Source: Candidatus Poseidoniaceae archaeon
Lineage (GTDB): Archaea; Thermoplasmatota; Poseidoniia; Poseidoniales; Poseidoniaceae
NCBI GenBank assembly: GCA_938084675.1
Contig: CALKGM010000009.1
Location: 42,347-106,346, forward strand
DNA length: 64,000 nt
Direction of reading: 5' to 3'
Shown: positions 47,727-59,500 of the stretch, one piece after another
Layout: each line of letters opens with the position of its first letter
Position numbering within the stretch: position 1 is the first letter of the stretch
Made by a program: the position numbers and the translations under genes
Notes under the pieces: model-generated
Told to the model about the DNA's origin: nothing
The model's database searches: none
The model's input: the letters and a program-made list of their open reading frames with translations, nothing else

Positions 47727-50700
47727 TCAGAGGAAATCAGACAGTGACAACTGTTTTGCACGGTCGTTGTTAAACAACGAATCTACGCTATCAGCAAGCC
47801 ATTCGACGTTTTGTCTCGTGTAGGTGTCAACTCCATAATGGTCCATAACGAAACGTGTGACCTTGATGTATTTCCGAACTGCACCTTCAGAAACGGTCAA
47901 TGCAAGATTGCCCCCGCATAAATCTCCTTCCGATTTAGCAACACCAACGCTTGAAAGCCCTCTTCCCTTTGCTTTCTCGGGTTGAATGCACTTTCCAGAA
48001 AGCGGCATCCTGCGATATGAATGAGCGCATTTCAAACAACGAACCTTTTGCCGGCCGTACGCATTCAGGTTACCACGCAAATCGGGGAGGAAGTGAGAAC
48101 GGACCACGCTTGATGCGACCGTCCGAACATCAACGCCACGAAGACGATGTCCAAGTGCAAGTTGACCGTTCATCTTATCGATCATGGTCTCCAGAGTTTT
48201 GTATGCTGAAAGTGCTGGCCCTTCATCCAATGAGTGACAGTCATGGGTGTAACCATATCCGCGAACTGCAGCAATACTTCCAAGGCGACGTTCGACGAAA
48301 TCCATCCGATGAGCGATGGTCTTTGGGTGGGGTTGATTGAGCGTTGTCTCATAAAAATCTCGTTCGTAGAACCAACCAGAATCCACGTTCAAGGCTTCTT
48401 TATCCACCTCCGTAGGGTTGAGCCGAGTCGTCAGTACCAGCGGGGCATCCATTTGTCCACCACGGTTTGCTGGTAGAATTTCTCTGCTGAAATTCAACAA
48501 ACCGTCCATCAAGAGCAAGATAGCATCTTCATCTCCGTCACAGTTTCTTCGCTTGGCTGCGTGGAACAGCGGGTGAGCGTAACCGCCTGAACAATCAGCC
48601 CATCCAATAATGCGAGATAGAACGCCTCCGCTGGTGTGGGGGGCAAGAGCACAGATGAGATGGCCAACTAAGTCATCTGGCTTTGTCACGTTATAGTATG
48701 GCTCAGCCTTGTAATACCTGACGAGGAGTTCGTCAATATATCGGGCAGTACGAACAAAGAAGTCTCCTGCATTCTTGGCCACAATGAAATCTTGAGGGAA
48801 GATTTCCAACACCTGTTCGTCGTCCTGCAGGGGCTCTCCGAGATAATCATGTGTGTAACCGAGCGTGTGAAGTTTCTTCCAAGGAACATCAATTTCACGG
48901 GGCCTGAAGTGGGTCACAGGTACATCGCTCATGTCGTACCGGACCGTTCCATCCCGGAACACTGGCAGGTCATGCTTTGCTCTGAGGATTCCTTTTTCGA
49001 TAGCTTCGGGGGTTTGGTTACGGCTGTTGAGTTTTTTCATGCACTTCACTTGATTGGGCAAGCGGTCAATACCAAGACGAATACGGGCGTCTTCAACCAT
49101 GGAATCAATCGAAACGGTTTGGACTTCACCTCGTCGTCGTGAGTTGGCCTTTGCAGATGTCATTTTGGTTGAGCCTTCACAAGCCTCACCTGCGCGCTCT
49201 TCGCCAAAATCATCCTTTGAGCGGTGATGGCATCGGAGGAAAGGCGATTCCTTTCCACATTTACTGCATACCCGTCGTCCGAGTTGAATGCGGATTGAAC
49301 CTTTGTCAATGGCATTGCTGAGGAGGCGTTGATTGCCTCCATTCAGTTCGATGGGGAAGAGTGCGTTCGTTCTGGGGTTCATTACACGAGGTGCTGCTTT
49401 CTCGGGCCGTCCCATTCTGCAACCTACACGAACTGGGGCGCTGTGCTCCCACCTAAATTCAGATAATGTACGCACCAAGGGTAGAATTCCATCGACCGCA
49501 TGGTCGTCTTCCAATCGCTGTGCTGCGAGGTAGGCTTGCTTGTCTTTCGGCCCTTCATCGGGAATGGATGCTGCTGCTTCTCGCCCCACTTTATCGGTTT
49601 CAGCAATTCCTAGACCACGTTGACGAGCCCCTGTTTCAGAGGCAATACGAATGGTCGCTCGCTCTTTTTCTAACAGCGACAAGCGTTCCCGCTCCTCGTC
49701 AAGAACTTCCTTAGCTTGTTTGAGTTGATTCAGGCGGTCATGCGCCACCTTGTGACCGTCTTTCAATCGTATGGGTCGTTCGCCTTCAATACCAAAGCCA
49801 AGTCCTTCGAGGGCCGCAGGCCAGCCAGCGGTAATAACCAAGTCGTCTCCATCATGATGGTGTGGGAGTCCCAAAATCATGGCCGTGGCCTTAGCCATTC
49901 CATGTTGAATAAGAGCCCAACCTTCTGGAACAGATGATTGAAACACAGAGGGTTCGGGTTGAAGTTGAAGGCCGGGAAGTTCTGTTTCCCCTAATGCAGG
50001 TGTTATCTCGGGTTGTAATTCCTCTAATGTAGCGGCATCCCATCCACGAACTCCACCCGTAATTCGGAGTTGTTTATGATGCGGTAACGGGAACGTCTGG
50101 ACGTCATCTGCAAGCGGCTTAACAGAATGTGAAACCACTCCATAGGGTTCAATTTTTGCATCGGCAAACATAGTGAGGACCGGTGGAAGCCACTCCAAAG
50201 GCAAGTCAAGAAACCAAGGGTTGTGAGGGGGTGGGAGCGATGTTGCGAAACGACGGGATATCGCTTTTGCAGCCTCCCAGTCTACCGTAGTCTTACGCAA
50301 TTTTTGATGCCACTTTCGGCGAACATGATACTGGGCATCTCCATCTTCTGCTTCTGAAGGATGAATTCCCGGGCAGCCCTCGGGCCAATCGCCGCGGTTG
50401 CCGTTAAGAATCGATACAAACGCGTCAACATCCTCAGGGTGGACAAAACCTTCAATCAAATCGCTGGCCCACCAATCGGTACAGTACCCTGCTGGGACCA
50501 AATTTTTGTTGTTCTCCATGAATTCCCCATAGCCGATTACAAGTTCTCCATTATCCCAAATTTGCTTGACATTTGCACGAACGCGGGCGAAACTTGGAGC
50601 ATCGTCAAAACGTGCGAAACGCCCATCCTCAAGGACAACCCACGGGCCGTCTGTCTCATCCGATGGAGTGATTGCACAGGCTTTTCCAGGTCGCTCAATT

Positions 50701-51842
50701 TTCATTTGTGTCCCGATGGTGATGAAATCATCCAACGCAAGCATTGAGGCAGTATTGGTTGAGGCTGCTGCCAAACCTGATGGTCGGGCTCGCCCGTAAC
50801 GCAGTCGGAACCCGCCGGCCTGCAGTGGGCCGCCAAATACCGGCCGTCCAGCGATGATGTCCTTCATGAATTTTGTAATTGGAGGGACTTTTCTGGATTT
50901 GAATACTTCTCCTTCCTCCGTTTGTTTTTCTTTTCCACGAGATGCGAATTTGGAGATAAAGTCCCAGCCAGGCACCTTCAGTCGTTCTGTGTGTTTCTGA
51001 ATCTTGGGTGCTTTGAGGCACATTCCTTCTCCGATAACCAGCAAAACACCACCGCGGATTCTGGCCTCGTCGATGTTGCGAACTCGGCCGTAACCGGCAC
51101 ATTCGATGCGTTCGGTCGATTCGCCGTTGATCATAACCGGGCAAGCACGGACAATTTCGTCAATCTCGTTGGGTGAGGGGCGGTATTGGAGGTTCCCTCG
51201 GTAGAGTCCGAATTCTTCCTTCACTCGCTCAACCTCGGGGTCAGTTGGCTGGTAGTGGCCAACGTTGAGTTCTCTGCGAATCATGTCTGCAATCAATACT
51301 GCAAGGGCCTGGGCGGTTCCTCCTGCTGCCCGAATCGGTCCTGCGAAATGGACCGAAACAAATTGTGAGCCGTCAACATTGTTTAGAAGACGAACCTCAC
51401 TGATTCCCTCCAATGGAGCAACTAAAACCGCTTCAGTGAGAATCGCTAATCCTACGCGCAATCCCACGTCAATAGCCGTCTGTAAATCATAACCTTGCTC
51501 ACGAAACCCTCTTGCAACAGATTGGGCCATCATGATGGAGGTTGTTTCTCGGTCATGCTCATCAAGCATAACTCTGATATCTTCTGCGACTTCGTATCCC
51601 TGAAGATATTCGACAAGAAGTTTCTCAGTCCGCCCCGCAAGGTCTGCCGCTCTAGGGATTTCGACATGATCGCGATAATCATACCCCAACGAACGGATAT
51701 CCTCTGCGATTCGATAGGCATCGTCAGCGCGCTCGTCCATCCACTGATGATAGACTTCCATTTCATGCTCTAAACGAGAGATGTCGAGGCCAAGCAACGG
51801 ATTATGCTCAACCTTTTTTCCGTCGTCCTTCGCCGCCGCCAT
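47727..51842 (-). CDS. polC: family D DNA polymerase large subunit DP2
   Basis: 1371 aa; VHFAGPIRAAGGTAQALAVLIADMIRREL, SPNEIDEIVRACPVMINGE, ALAPHTSGGVLSRIIGWADCSGGYAHPLFHAAKRRNCDGDEDAILLLMDGLLNFSR; no intein. Confidence 0.97.
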   Translation of the reverse strand: MAAAKDDGKKVEHNPLLGLDISRLEHEMEVYHQWMDERADDAYRIAEDIRSLGYDYRDHVEIPRAADLAGRTEKLLVEYLQGYEVAEDIRVMLDEHDRETTSIMMAQSVARGFREQGYDLQTAIDVGLRVGLAILTEAVLVAPLEGISEVRLLNNVDGSQFVSVHFAGPIRAAGGTAQALAVLIADMIRRELNVGHYQPTDPEVERVKEEFGLYRGNLQYRPSPNEIDEIVRACPVMINGESTERIECAGYGRVRNIDEARIRGGVLLVIGEGMCLKAPKIQKHTERLKVPGWDFISKFASRGKEKQTEEGEVFKSRKVPPITKFMKDIIAGRPVFGGPLQAGGFRLRYGRARPSGLAAASTNTASMLALDDFITIGTQMKIERPGKACAITPSDETDGPWVVLEDGRFARFDDAPSFARVRANVKQIWDNGELVIGYGEFMENNKNLVPAGYCTDWWASDLIEGFVHPEDVDAFVSILNGNRGDWPEGCPGIHPSEAEDGDAQYHVRRKWHQKLRKTTVDWEAAKAISRRFATSLPPPHNPWFLDLPLEWLPPVLTMFADAKIEPYGVVSHSVKPLADDVQTFPLPHHKQLRITGGVRGWDAATLEELQPEITPALGETELPGLQLQPEPSVFQSSVPEGWALIQHGMAKATAMILGLPHHHDGDDLVITAGWPAALEGLGFGIEGERPIRLKDGHKVAHDRLNQLKQAKEVLDEERERLSLLEKERATIRIASETGARQRGLGIAETDKVGREAAASIPDEGPKDKQAYLAAQRLEDDHAVDGILPLVRTLSEFRWEHSAPVRVGCRMGRPEKAAPRVMNPRTNALFPIELNGGNQRLLSNAIDKGSIRIQLGRRVCSKCGKESPFLRCHHRSKDDFGEERAGEACEGSTKMTSAKANSRRRGEVQTVSIDSMVEDARIRLGIDRLPNQVKCMKKLNSRNQTPEAIEKGILRAKHDLPVFRDGTVRYDMSDVPVTHFRPREIDVPWKKLHTLGYTHDYLGEPLQDDEQVLEIFPQDFIVAKNAGDFFVRTARYIDELLVRYYKAEPYYNVTKPDDLVGHLICALAPHTSGGVLSRIIGWADCSGGYAHPLFHAAKRRNCDGDEDAILLLMDGLLNFSREILPANRGGQMDAPLVLTTRLNPTEVDKEALNVDSGWFYERDFYETTLNQPHPKTIAHRMDFVERRLGSIAAVRGYGYTHDCHSLDEGPALSAYKTLETMIDKMNGQLALGHRLRGVDVRTVASSVVRSHFLPDLRGNLNAYGRQKVRCLKCAHSYRRMPLSGKCIQPEKAKGRGLSSVGVAKSEGDLCGGNLALTVSEGAVRKYIKVTRFVMDHYGVDTYTRQNVEWLADSVDSLFNNDRAKQLSLSDFL

Positions 51843-51964
51843 CGTCGCTCATTTTCTCTTATTGGCGACCCTTTATCATCAACACGGTGAACTTTGAAGG
51901 AGCGACTCATGGATGAAAAATCAAGGGAAGGAAAGTTCATGGCGTGAAGTCCTAACCCTTTGTC

Positions 51965-52564
51965 ATGGCCGTTCACGAAAGCGTTCTCGCTCACCCTCAA
52001 TGGAGCCGACTTGCTGCATTGGTTCACGATTTGGCATTTCTCGACGGAGGCAATGATGATGCGTTTACCCTCGCCAGTGGACGAAACTCACGCTGGTTTT
52101 TTGATACCAAGCCAGTGATGATGCACCCCGAGGCGGCAGGCATACTCGGTTCGCTTCTCAACGTCCGAATGAAAGCACTTGAAGCCGACTTTGTTGGAGG
52201 ATTAGAACTAGGAGCAGTTCCCCTCACTGCAATTGTCATCACCTCCCCGGATGCAGAGAATACGTTGCGTGGATTCATGGTACGGAAGGAGCCAAAAGGC
52301 CGAGGTGGCCGTAAAACAAACAATCCACCAGGAATCGAAGGCGCTTCGTTAGAAGGAGGCGGAAGGGTTGTTGTTGTGGAAGATGTCACAACGACAGGTG
52401 GTTCGTCGATTAAGGCAGTGGAGCGAATTCACGCCGATACAGCGTGTGAAGTGGTTGGAGTCATCAGTATCGTGGACCGTGAAGAAGGGGCCGAAGAAGC
52501 GTTTGCCAAAGCCGGCCTGCACTTTGAGAGTTTGCTAACCCGAAGCCACATCGCTGATTTGTGA
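51965..52564 (+). CDS. pyrE: orotate phosphoribosyltransferase
   Basis: FTLASGRNSRWFFDTKPVMM...FVGGLELGAVPLTAIV...RVVVVEDVTTTGGSSIKAVERI (PRPP loop). Confidence 0.9.
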   Translation: MAVHESVLAHPQWSRLAALVHDLAFLDGGNDDAFTLASGRNSRWFFDTKPVMMHPEAAGILGSLLNVRMKALEADFVGGLELGAVPLTAIVITSPDAENTLRGFMVRKEPKGRGGRKTNNPPGIEGASLEGGGRVVVVEDVTTTGGSSIKAVERIHADTACEVVGVISIVDREEGAEEAFAKAGLHFESLLTRSHIADL

Positions 52565-52573
52565 GGGTTTAGA

Positions 52574-53866
52574 ATGCATACTGTCCTTGACCCTTCTCTC
52601 GTAGACGATGAGGGGTTAACTGAACAGGCACAAGACAAGACGGCCCCCCGAGGGATGCTCTTCTATCATGCAAAAGATGGCCAACCGCTCTCAACACCCT
52701 GGCAGGTAGCCACAGCTCGGTCCATGATGCTCAGTCAGTGTGACCTGGCGGAGGGCCTGATTGTAGATTGTGCATGTGGAAGCGGGCTCCAACTCGCTGC
52801 TCATGCATCTGTCCTCAGTAGACCTGCTGTTGGCATTGAACTTTCACACCTTCGCGCTCAAGCCAGTGCCAAAAATCTACAGATCGTAGCACGTCAACAA
52901 AAGGCAGAAATGAAACGATGGTTCAGAGAAAGCAAAATTCTAGCAGGAGACGGAACTGATGCATCGGGTGCTTTGGATGCTTTAGGAATGAATTCAGAAC
53001 ATGCAGTGGCTTTGCTCCACCTTGACCCAGCACGACCACGCAACAGCAGAACGCATGGGCTTGATGAAATGCAACCTCGTTTGGACGTTGTGTTCTCCTC
53101 ATGGGCGCCTTATTTCGCAAAGCACAAGCGTGGACCGGGGTTGCTATTGGACCTCTCCCCCCGTTTGACCCCGTCCCAACGTGATGAGGTAGAAGGTTTG
53201 GTTGACAATGTCTGGCCGGGAATTGAACGTACTTGGGTTTGGACATCGCGTGGGCGTGGGCGTGTCGACCGCTTGGCACTATGGCTTGGAGCGGCATCGT
53301 CAAAAAACACATCTCGGCGTTTCGTACGAATACCTCCAAAGCTTGGTGAACAACCCCTGATACTTTCAACATCAGGAACCAATGATGACGACTCAGCCCT
53401 TCCGAAGCCACTCATTCATCCACCAAAGCGTGGAGAATATGTGAGTATTTTAGACGCTGCACTCATTGAAAGTGGTTTGGTTGGGACGTGGCTTGAGGCG
53501 GTCTCGAAGGAGACGATGAACCGATGGGGTAGTGTTGAAGGACGCCGCCCTCAATTGCACCATGACCATCCCTTACGATTAGGAGACCAACGCAATGCGT
53601 TGTTGGTCCAAGCAACGGGTCGCGTCGTAGCACTGATTCGCGAACCGCTCTCCGATGAAACCATTGACGGATTGGTGGAAATAGCACTTGAGCATAACAT
53701 GAAATCACTCACGCTCCGACTGAGCCTTGACCCCGCTGACCAACCCAAATGGCAGGGTTCGCTTGACCGCCAATTGAGTCGGAGGCACGGAGAACGAGAT
53801 GGTTTCGTGACCCAGCATCCGAACGGAGATGTCTTGCTGTTATGCGTTTGTCATTCGGAATCATGA
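52574..53866 (+). CDS. class I SAM-dependent methyltransferase with THUMP-like C-terminal domain
   Basis: LIVDCACGSGLQLAAHASVLSRPAVGIELSHLRAQASAKN...ALLHLDPARPRNSRTHGLDEMQPRLDVV (LDPAR motif). Confidence 0.72.
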   Translation: MHTVLDPSLVDDEGLTEQAQDKTAPRGMLFYHAKDGQPLSTPWQVATARSMMLSQCDLAEGLIVDCACGSGLQLAAHASVLSRPAVGIELSHLRAQASAKNLQIVARQQKAEMKRWFRESKILAGDGTDASGALDALGMNSEHAVALLHLDPARPRNSRTHGLDEMQPRLDVVFSSWAPYFAKHKRGPGLLLDLSPRLTPSQRDEVEGLVDNVWPGIERTWVWTSRGRGRVDRLALWLGAASSKNTSRRFVRIPPKLGEQPLILSTSGTNDDDSALPKPLIHPPKRGEYVSILDAALIESGLVGTWLEAVSKETMNRWGSVEGRRPQLHHDHPLRLGDQRNALLVQATGRVVALIREPLSDETIDGLVEIALEHNMKSLTLRLSLDPADQPKWQGSLDRQLSRRHGERDGFVTQHPNGDVLLLCVCHSES

Positions 53867-53993
53867 ACAACCCATCAGTAAAATCATTCCTTTTGAGACT
53901 CAGTGGCGCGAATGTGACCATCGCGGTCTTCATATACGGGAGGCAAGTCGGAGGCCTGCTTGACACTATGTGTAAGCGTTGAGGTGAAAGAAC

Positions 53994-54461
53994 ATGGCAC
54001 GACCAAAGGATGAGGAGCTAGGAGAAGACTTCTCGTATATCCTACGTATGGCAGATACCGATATGGACGGACTTAAGCCCCTGGCTACCGCCCTAACTTC
54101 AGTGAAAGGTGTCGGTCACCGAACCGCTACCCAAATCTGTAAGAATACAGGTTTTGATGCTCACCAACTTGCTGGATTCCTATCGATTGAGCAACAAGAA
54201 GAACTTCGCCTTGCAATCGAAAACTACGCCGAAAAAGCACCATTGTGGATGCTGAACCGACAACGTGACCTTGAGACTGGAGATGAAATTCATCTGACCG
54301 GCCAACAAGTGCGATTCACTCTCGAAGACGACATCAACCGTCTTCGTACCATGAAGTGCTACCGTGGTGTTCGCCACGCTAGCGGCAACAAAGTGCGTGG
54401 ACAACGTGGCCGCTCAAATGGCCGTGGCGGTCTCACACTTGGTGTGAAGCGAAGCAAGTGA
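53994..54461 (+). CDS. rps13: 30S ribosomal protein uS13
   Basis: TALTSVKGVGHRTATQICKNTGFD...RTMKCYRGVRHASGNKVRGQRGRSNGRGGLTLGVKRSK; gaggtga SD. Confidence 0.95.
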   Translation: MARPKDEELGEDFSYILRMADTDMDGLKPLATALTSVKGVGHRTATQICKNTGFDAHQLAGFLSIEQQEELRLAIENYAEKAPLWMLNRQRDLETGDEIHLTGQQVRFTLEDDINRLRTMKCYRGVRHASGNKVRGQRGRSNGRGGLTLGVKRSK

Positions 54462-54477
54462 TATGGAGGGATGATGA

Positions 54478-55137
54478 ATGGGAGAACCAAAGTTTGCACG
54501 ACCTAAGTTTGACACACCTTCCCACCCGTGGAAGGCAGAACGAATCGAAGAAGAGCACCAGATTCAGAAGAATCACGGTCTCAAGAACATGCGAGAGATT
54601 TGGAAGGCCAAGTCTCAGCTCCGACGGCATCGACGCCAAGCCATGCGCTTGATCGGTATGTCCGACGGCACCGCTACCCACGTGAAGCGCGAAGTCGACG
54701 ACCTCACCCGTTCACTCCACAACAAGGGACTCATTACATCCGATGCATCCCTTGACGACATTCTTTCCCTCGGCACTGAGGACATTCTCAACCGCCGACT
54801 TCAAGCACAAGTCTACTACAAGGGGCTTGCAGCAACCATGAAGCAAGCACGCCAACTTGTGACCCACGGTCACATCTGCGTCGGCGACCAGAAAGTCACC
54901 ATCCCATCCTACCCTGTGAGCCGAGATGAAGAAGAACTCATCAAGTACCACATGTCTTCGGATTTGAACGACGCAGACCACCACGTCAGACAAATCATCG
55001 ACGGACGTGCTTCCTCTGCAGAATACGCAGTTGAAGAAGAAGAAGTGGACCCAGAGGCAACCGCAGAATTCGCTACTGAAGTGAAGGAAGCAGCCGCAGC
55101 GGCCCCATCCGCAGAAGACGCTGGAGGTGACGAGTGA
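54478..55137 (+). CDS. rps4: 30S ribosomal protein uS4
   Basis: KKPSHPW-type N-terminus ([49 protein letters not shown]), S4 domain [32 protein letters not shown]. Confidence 0.95.
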   Translation: MGEPKFARPKFDTPSHPWKAERIEEEHQIQKNHGLKNMREIWKAKSQLRRHRRQAMRLIGMSDGTATHVKREVDDLTRSLHNKGLITSDASLDDILSLGTEDILNRRLQAQVYYKGLAATMKQARQLVTHGHICVGDQKVTIPSYPVSRDEEELIKYHMSSDLNDADHHVRQIIDGRASSAEYAVEEEEVDPEATAEFATEVKEAAAAAPSAEDAGGDE

Positions 55138-55520
55138 TGACACGACGTGCAATTATCAACATCTTCAGTTCATACAACAACATCTTGATGACAGCAACCG
55201 ATCTTACCGGTGCTGAAACCATTACGACCTGCTCTGGCGGCCAAGTCGTCAAGTCCTCAAAGGACAGCGGTGGACAATTCGCAGCAACTCGTGCTGCAGA
55301 AAAGATGGCTGACTCCCTAAAGGAAAAGGAATTCACCCAACTAATCATCAAATACCGAGCACCTGGAGGCAACCTCTCCAACAACACCGGACCTGGCGCA
55401 CAAGCCGCAATCCGTGCGTTGACCCGTGCTGGAATGACCATTACTCGAATCGAAGACGTGACGCCAATCGCTCACGACGGTACCAAAAAGAAGGGTGGCC
55501 GCCGTGGCCGCCGTGTCTGA
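55134..55520 (+). CDS. rps11: 30S ribosomal protein uS11
   Basis: [53 protein letters not shown]...[43 protein letters not shown]. Confidence 0.97.
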   Translation: MMTRRAIINIFSSYNNILMTATDLTGAETITTCSGGQVVKSSKDSGGQFAATRAAEKMADSLKEKEFTQLIIKYRAPGGNLSNNTGPGAQAAIRALTRAGMTITRIEDVTPIAHDGTKKKGGRRGRRV

Positions 55521-55528
55521 TATTTGAG

Positions 55529-56470
55529 GTGGAAAACATGGAAGCAAAGACTGTTGAAGGCTGGCCACGAGGGAACGCTACCCGCGTTCTTCTTACCGAT
55601 ACTGACGCTGCGCAAGTGAACGCAATCCGTCGAGCTTTGATTGCGGACGTCCCAAAGCTCGCAATCAACCGAGTGGATTTCTCACAAGGTGTGAATCAAG
55701 ACAACAAGGGCGAAGTCCTTGAATCCGTCAACGTTCTTCCTGACGAAATTCTCGCCCACCGATTGGCAATGATTCCAATCCCTACCTTCCCAGAAGAAGG
55801 CATCCACTTCTCCGATGCATGCCCAAACTGCATTGACCTCGCTGAAGAATCAAAGGGATGCCCATCCTGCCAAGTTCTCTACTCGCTCTCTGCTCGAGGC
55901 CCAACATCCGACGCAGAAGAAGACTACAAAACAGTCTATGCAGGCGATCTCACAACCATTTCAGATCAGATGTTCGACATCCGTGACGAGCACAAGCGAA
56001 TCCCCCTGACCATTCTTTCGAAGGGCCAATTCCTCGAATTCTACGCTTTCGCAACCCTTGGCCGCGGCCGTGACCACGCAAAGTGGGCACCTGCAGCAGC
56101 TATTGGATTCCGCCCACAACGCATCGCTAAACTCAACAAGCCGAAGAAGGCGGAAGCACTCTTCGGCCTCGGGTTGAAAACATCTGATGGCAAGAACATC
56201 GACGCAAAACTGTTCGGCAAAGACAAGACCCTCACTGATATCAACCACGTGATCGACATGGAAGCAGCGCTTCATCAAGTCGGTCCGGGAACCGGACGAG
56301 AAGGCGATTTCGATGGCGCCATCACACTCGAAGAAATAGAGCACGCCTATGTGTTCTCTTTCGAAACCGACGGAAGCCTCACTCCTGAGCAAGCTTTCAA
56401 TGGTGCAATGGACGAACTTCAAAGCCGCTTTGAGAACCTCACTGGCGACATTGAACGAGCCTTCGCTTGA
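55529..56470 (+). CDS. rpoD: DNA-directed RNA polymerase subunit D (Rpo3)
   Basis: TDTDAAQVNAIRRALIADVPKLAINRVDF...LPDEILAHRLAMIPIPTF...CPNCIDLAEESKGCPSCQV...; gaggtgg SD. Confidence 0.95.
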   Translation: MENMEAKTVEGWPRGNATRVLLTDTDAAQVNAIRRALIADVPKLAINRVDFSQGVNQDNKGEVLESVNVLPDEILAHRLAMIPIPTFPEEGIHFSDACPNCIDLAEESKGCPSCQVLYSLSARGPTSDAEEDYKTVYAGDLTTISDQMFDIRDEHKRIPLTILSKGQFLEFYAFATLGRGRDHAKWAPAAAIGFRPQRIAKLNKPKKAEALFGLGLKTSDGKNIDAKLFGKDKTLTDINHVIDMEAALHQVGPGTGREGDFDGAITLEEIEHAYVFSFETDGSLTPEQAFNGAMDELQSRFENLTGDIERAFA

Positions 56471-56539
56471 TGCTTACAGCACTCCGATTAAGGGCGCCTC
56501 ATCCGAGGTTTCATAACGGAGCGTGACTGAGAATTTTTC

Positions 56540-59500
56540 ATGCAGAACGCGCGCCACGCCGCTCTTTGCCTGACCTTACTGTTCCTCATCGCCCCGATGA
56601 TGCCACTCGCAACCGCAGCATCCCCGGAGCACGACTTGGATTTCGATGTGAAGGAACCAACCCCATCTTACGCAGAACCTTTGCTAAAGTCAATCGATGC
56701 ACATCCTCTGAAGTCCCTCGAATTGTTGGTGCCTAAAGTCGGAACAAGCAGCGGACGTGCTGCTTGCCCGAGCCCATCAACCCTCCAATCCGACGGCGGC
56801 TCAAGCGGTGATGCTGGCGCGGATGCAACCACTTCTCGTTCTCTGGGCACAAACCCAAACTCAGGCACAACAGGTGCCCAAGGGTGCGTCGACGCCACCG
56901 ACACCGATGACTGGTACACTGTGACCACAACAGCTGGCAAAGATGTCGACGTCGAACTCGTCGTACCAGCCGGTGCCGATTTCGACCTCTACCTGGTCGA
57001 TTCAACTGGGAGTGAATACGACCATGACTGGTCAGAATACGACGACCCTCTCGAAAAAGTCAGCACAGGCAGCACAAGTTTCTCTGGCGTCGCCTCAACT
57101 TTTTACATCAATGTTCGAGCTTATTCTGGCGACGGACAATACACGCTTCGAACATGGACGAACAATACGCCGCCACGACCAGATCTTGTCATCACTTCGG
57201 TGATTGAGCCTGCAAATGCGCAAGCAGGTGACACGGTGAGTGTGGAATACGTCGTTGAAAACATCTACAACACGACATCAGATGCATTTGAGATCCAATT
57301 TATTCTCTCAAGCGACCGGACATATGACCAATTTGATACCTTACTCGACGTATCCGAACCCGAAGCAGCCCTTGCAGAGAATACATCGCGAACAACAGTC
57401 GCGTCAGTGACCCTTCCAAGCAGCCTCTCTGACGGTTCTTACTACTGGATTGTATGGGCCGATGGTTACAACAACCTCACAGAATACAACGATACCAATA
57501 ACAATCTCGCGTCCGATAAGGCCATGCTTGTGGGCGACTCGTGCCAAGATTACAATCCAAACGGGGAAGACGATGCAGGACTCGGTGCAGATGCGCCAAA
57601 CAATGAATCTGCAGCTTCGACACCCCTTGGCACCAATGTAACTGATTCTTACACTGGTTGCATCGATGGTCGAGAAGGCAATGACGTGCTCGCCTTTGAT
57701 GTTCCAGCAAACCACAACATCGAAGCACAATTGACGATGGATCAGACTGTTTTCTTTACATTCCGCCTCACAAATTCAAACGACGAAACAATCGATTATG
57801 TCGGCACGCAAGGGTTCGTCAGCACCGGTGGTGGCGACTATGACGGTGTAGGGGACACATACTTCCTCAACATCACTCGTTCCGGCACCGCTGTGAACTG
57901 GACGTTGGACGTGTGGACGAACTACTCCGCTCCTGCAGCGAACCTCATCGTCACGAATGTAACTGCACCAACAACCGGAATCGCAGGTACAAGCGTGTCG
58001 ATTGATGTTCAAGTGAACAACACCGGCTCTTTGCTGGCTCCTGCAAGCACCCTCAGCGTTTGGCTTTCGGTTGACGCAGCACTCTCCCCAGATTGGGATT
58101 TACCCCTCGGCAACTACAGCGTTCCTTCAATCGATGTGAATCAATCAGAGATTGTGCAATTTTCGGCAACCATTCCAGCGGGCGCACCAGGTGGCAATTA
58201 CAGTGTCATCGTCATGGCAGATTCTGAAGAACTCATCAGCGAAAAGAGCGAATTGGACAACGAAGAGATTGCAGATGACGAACTTTTGGTCAATACGAAA
58301 GCCACTGCCTGTCCATCACAAGACGATGCTGGCTCTGGCACAGATGCCGGGGAAGATGAAAACACCGCTCTTCTCCTTGGCGAGGATGTATCCATGACCA
58401 TCACCGGATGCGTTCACGAAGACGTTGACGCTGCAGATTGGTTCGAAATCGTGGTTTCACCAGGCCTCAACCTCACAGTGACCATGGTAAACGCCCCGGA
58501 TCAAGACGCAGATGTCTATCTCCGAGACAGCGCAGGTGAATGGTTCGAACGTGGATACTTGTCAGGTTCGAACGACGAAACGATCTCAACAGCAGATGAT
58601 GCAACCTATGCGGGAACAGGTGGAACATTCTACATCAGCGTTGATGCATACCTCTCCCTTGGCGTTTACACCCTTATCATCGAGACAGAAGGCGTCGACC
58701 CTAATTCATTCAATTGTGGCCAACAAAACGATTTGGGTATTGGCCAAGATGCCCCTGCCGGTAACGGAATTGACCTCGGTACCAACCCCTCTATGAGCGG
58801 CGAAGGTTGCTTCTCTGGTGCAGACGATCTCGACATTTACGCGTTCAGCATCAGCGACAGTGAAAACTTCGACCTTGTCTTTGAAGCAGACACAAGCCTT
58901 CCATTCACTGTCACAATTCAAGATGCTGGTGGCAACCTCATTGCTTCAGCAGACAACACAAGTTTCGGAATGGTCTTCCAAACACTCGATACTGAGTTTG
59001 AAGGCCAGACCAAGGATTACACCGTCGTGGTTGATGCAGCAGGCGCCTTTGGCATTTACAACCTCTCCATCAACACGGTGGGTGCAGCACCAGCTGACGT
59101 CGCAATCTCTACGCTCGTATGCCCCCTCGACCACACATCAGGGGAAGAAGTGCAAATCTCATGGGAACTTGTCAGCCTACGAGGCCCAGGCAACGATGCA
59201 TCAATCGTTCTTCACATCGATTTGCTCGATGACATGGGTGCGGTAGTTTCCCGAATGGTGACCACGACTTCGACGGTGTCGACTCAAGGCAACCTCACGT
59301 TCGGTGCTGATTCCGAGTTCTACACCACGCCCGATGAAACCACATCAGGCAATTACACATGCCGCCTCACCATTGATGTAAACGACGACCTCGTTGAAAG
59401 TGACGAGGAAAACAACGTTCACATTGGCGATTCTTTCTTTATTCAGAATGAAGAAGAATTGTGGGCAAACGATGTCGACCGGGACGGTTTCAACACAACA

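Noticed and set aside
47727-51842. Intein in PolD large subunit
   Set aside because: Catalytic region reads through without an insertion or intein splice motifs; 1371 aa is an ordinary DP2 length.
51844-51906. GTCGCTC/GAGCGAC inverted repeat between DP2 and pyrE
   Set aside because: Only 7 bp and separated by about 50 nt; likely chance.
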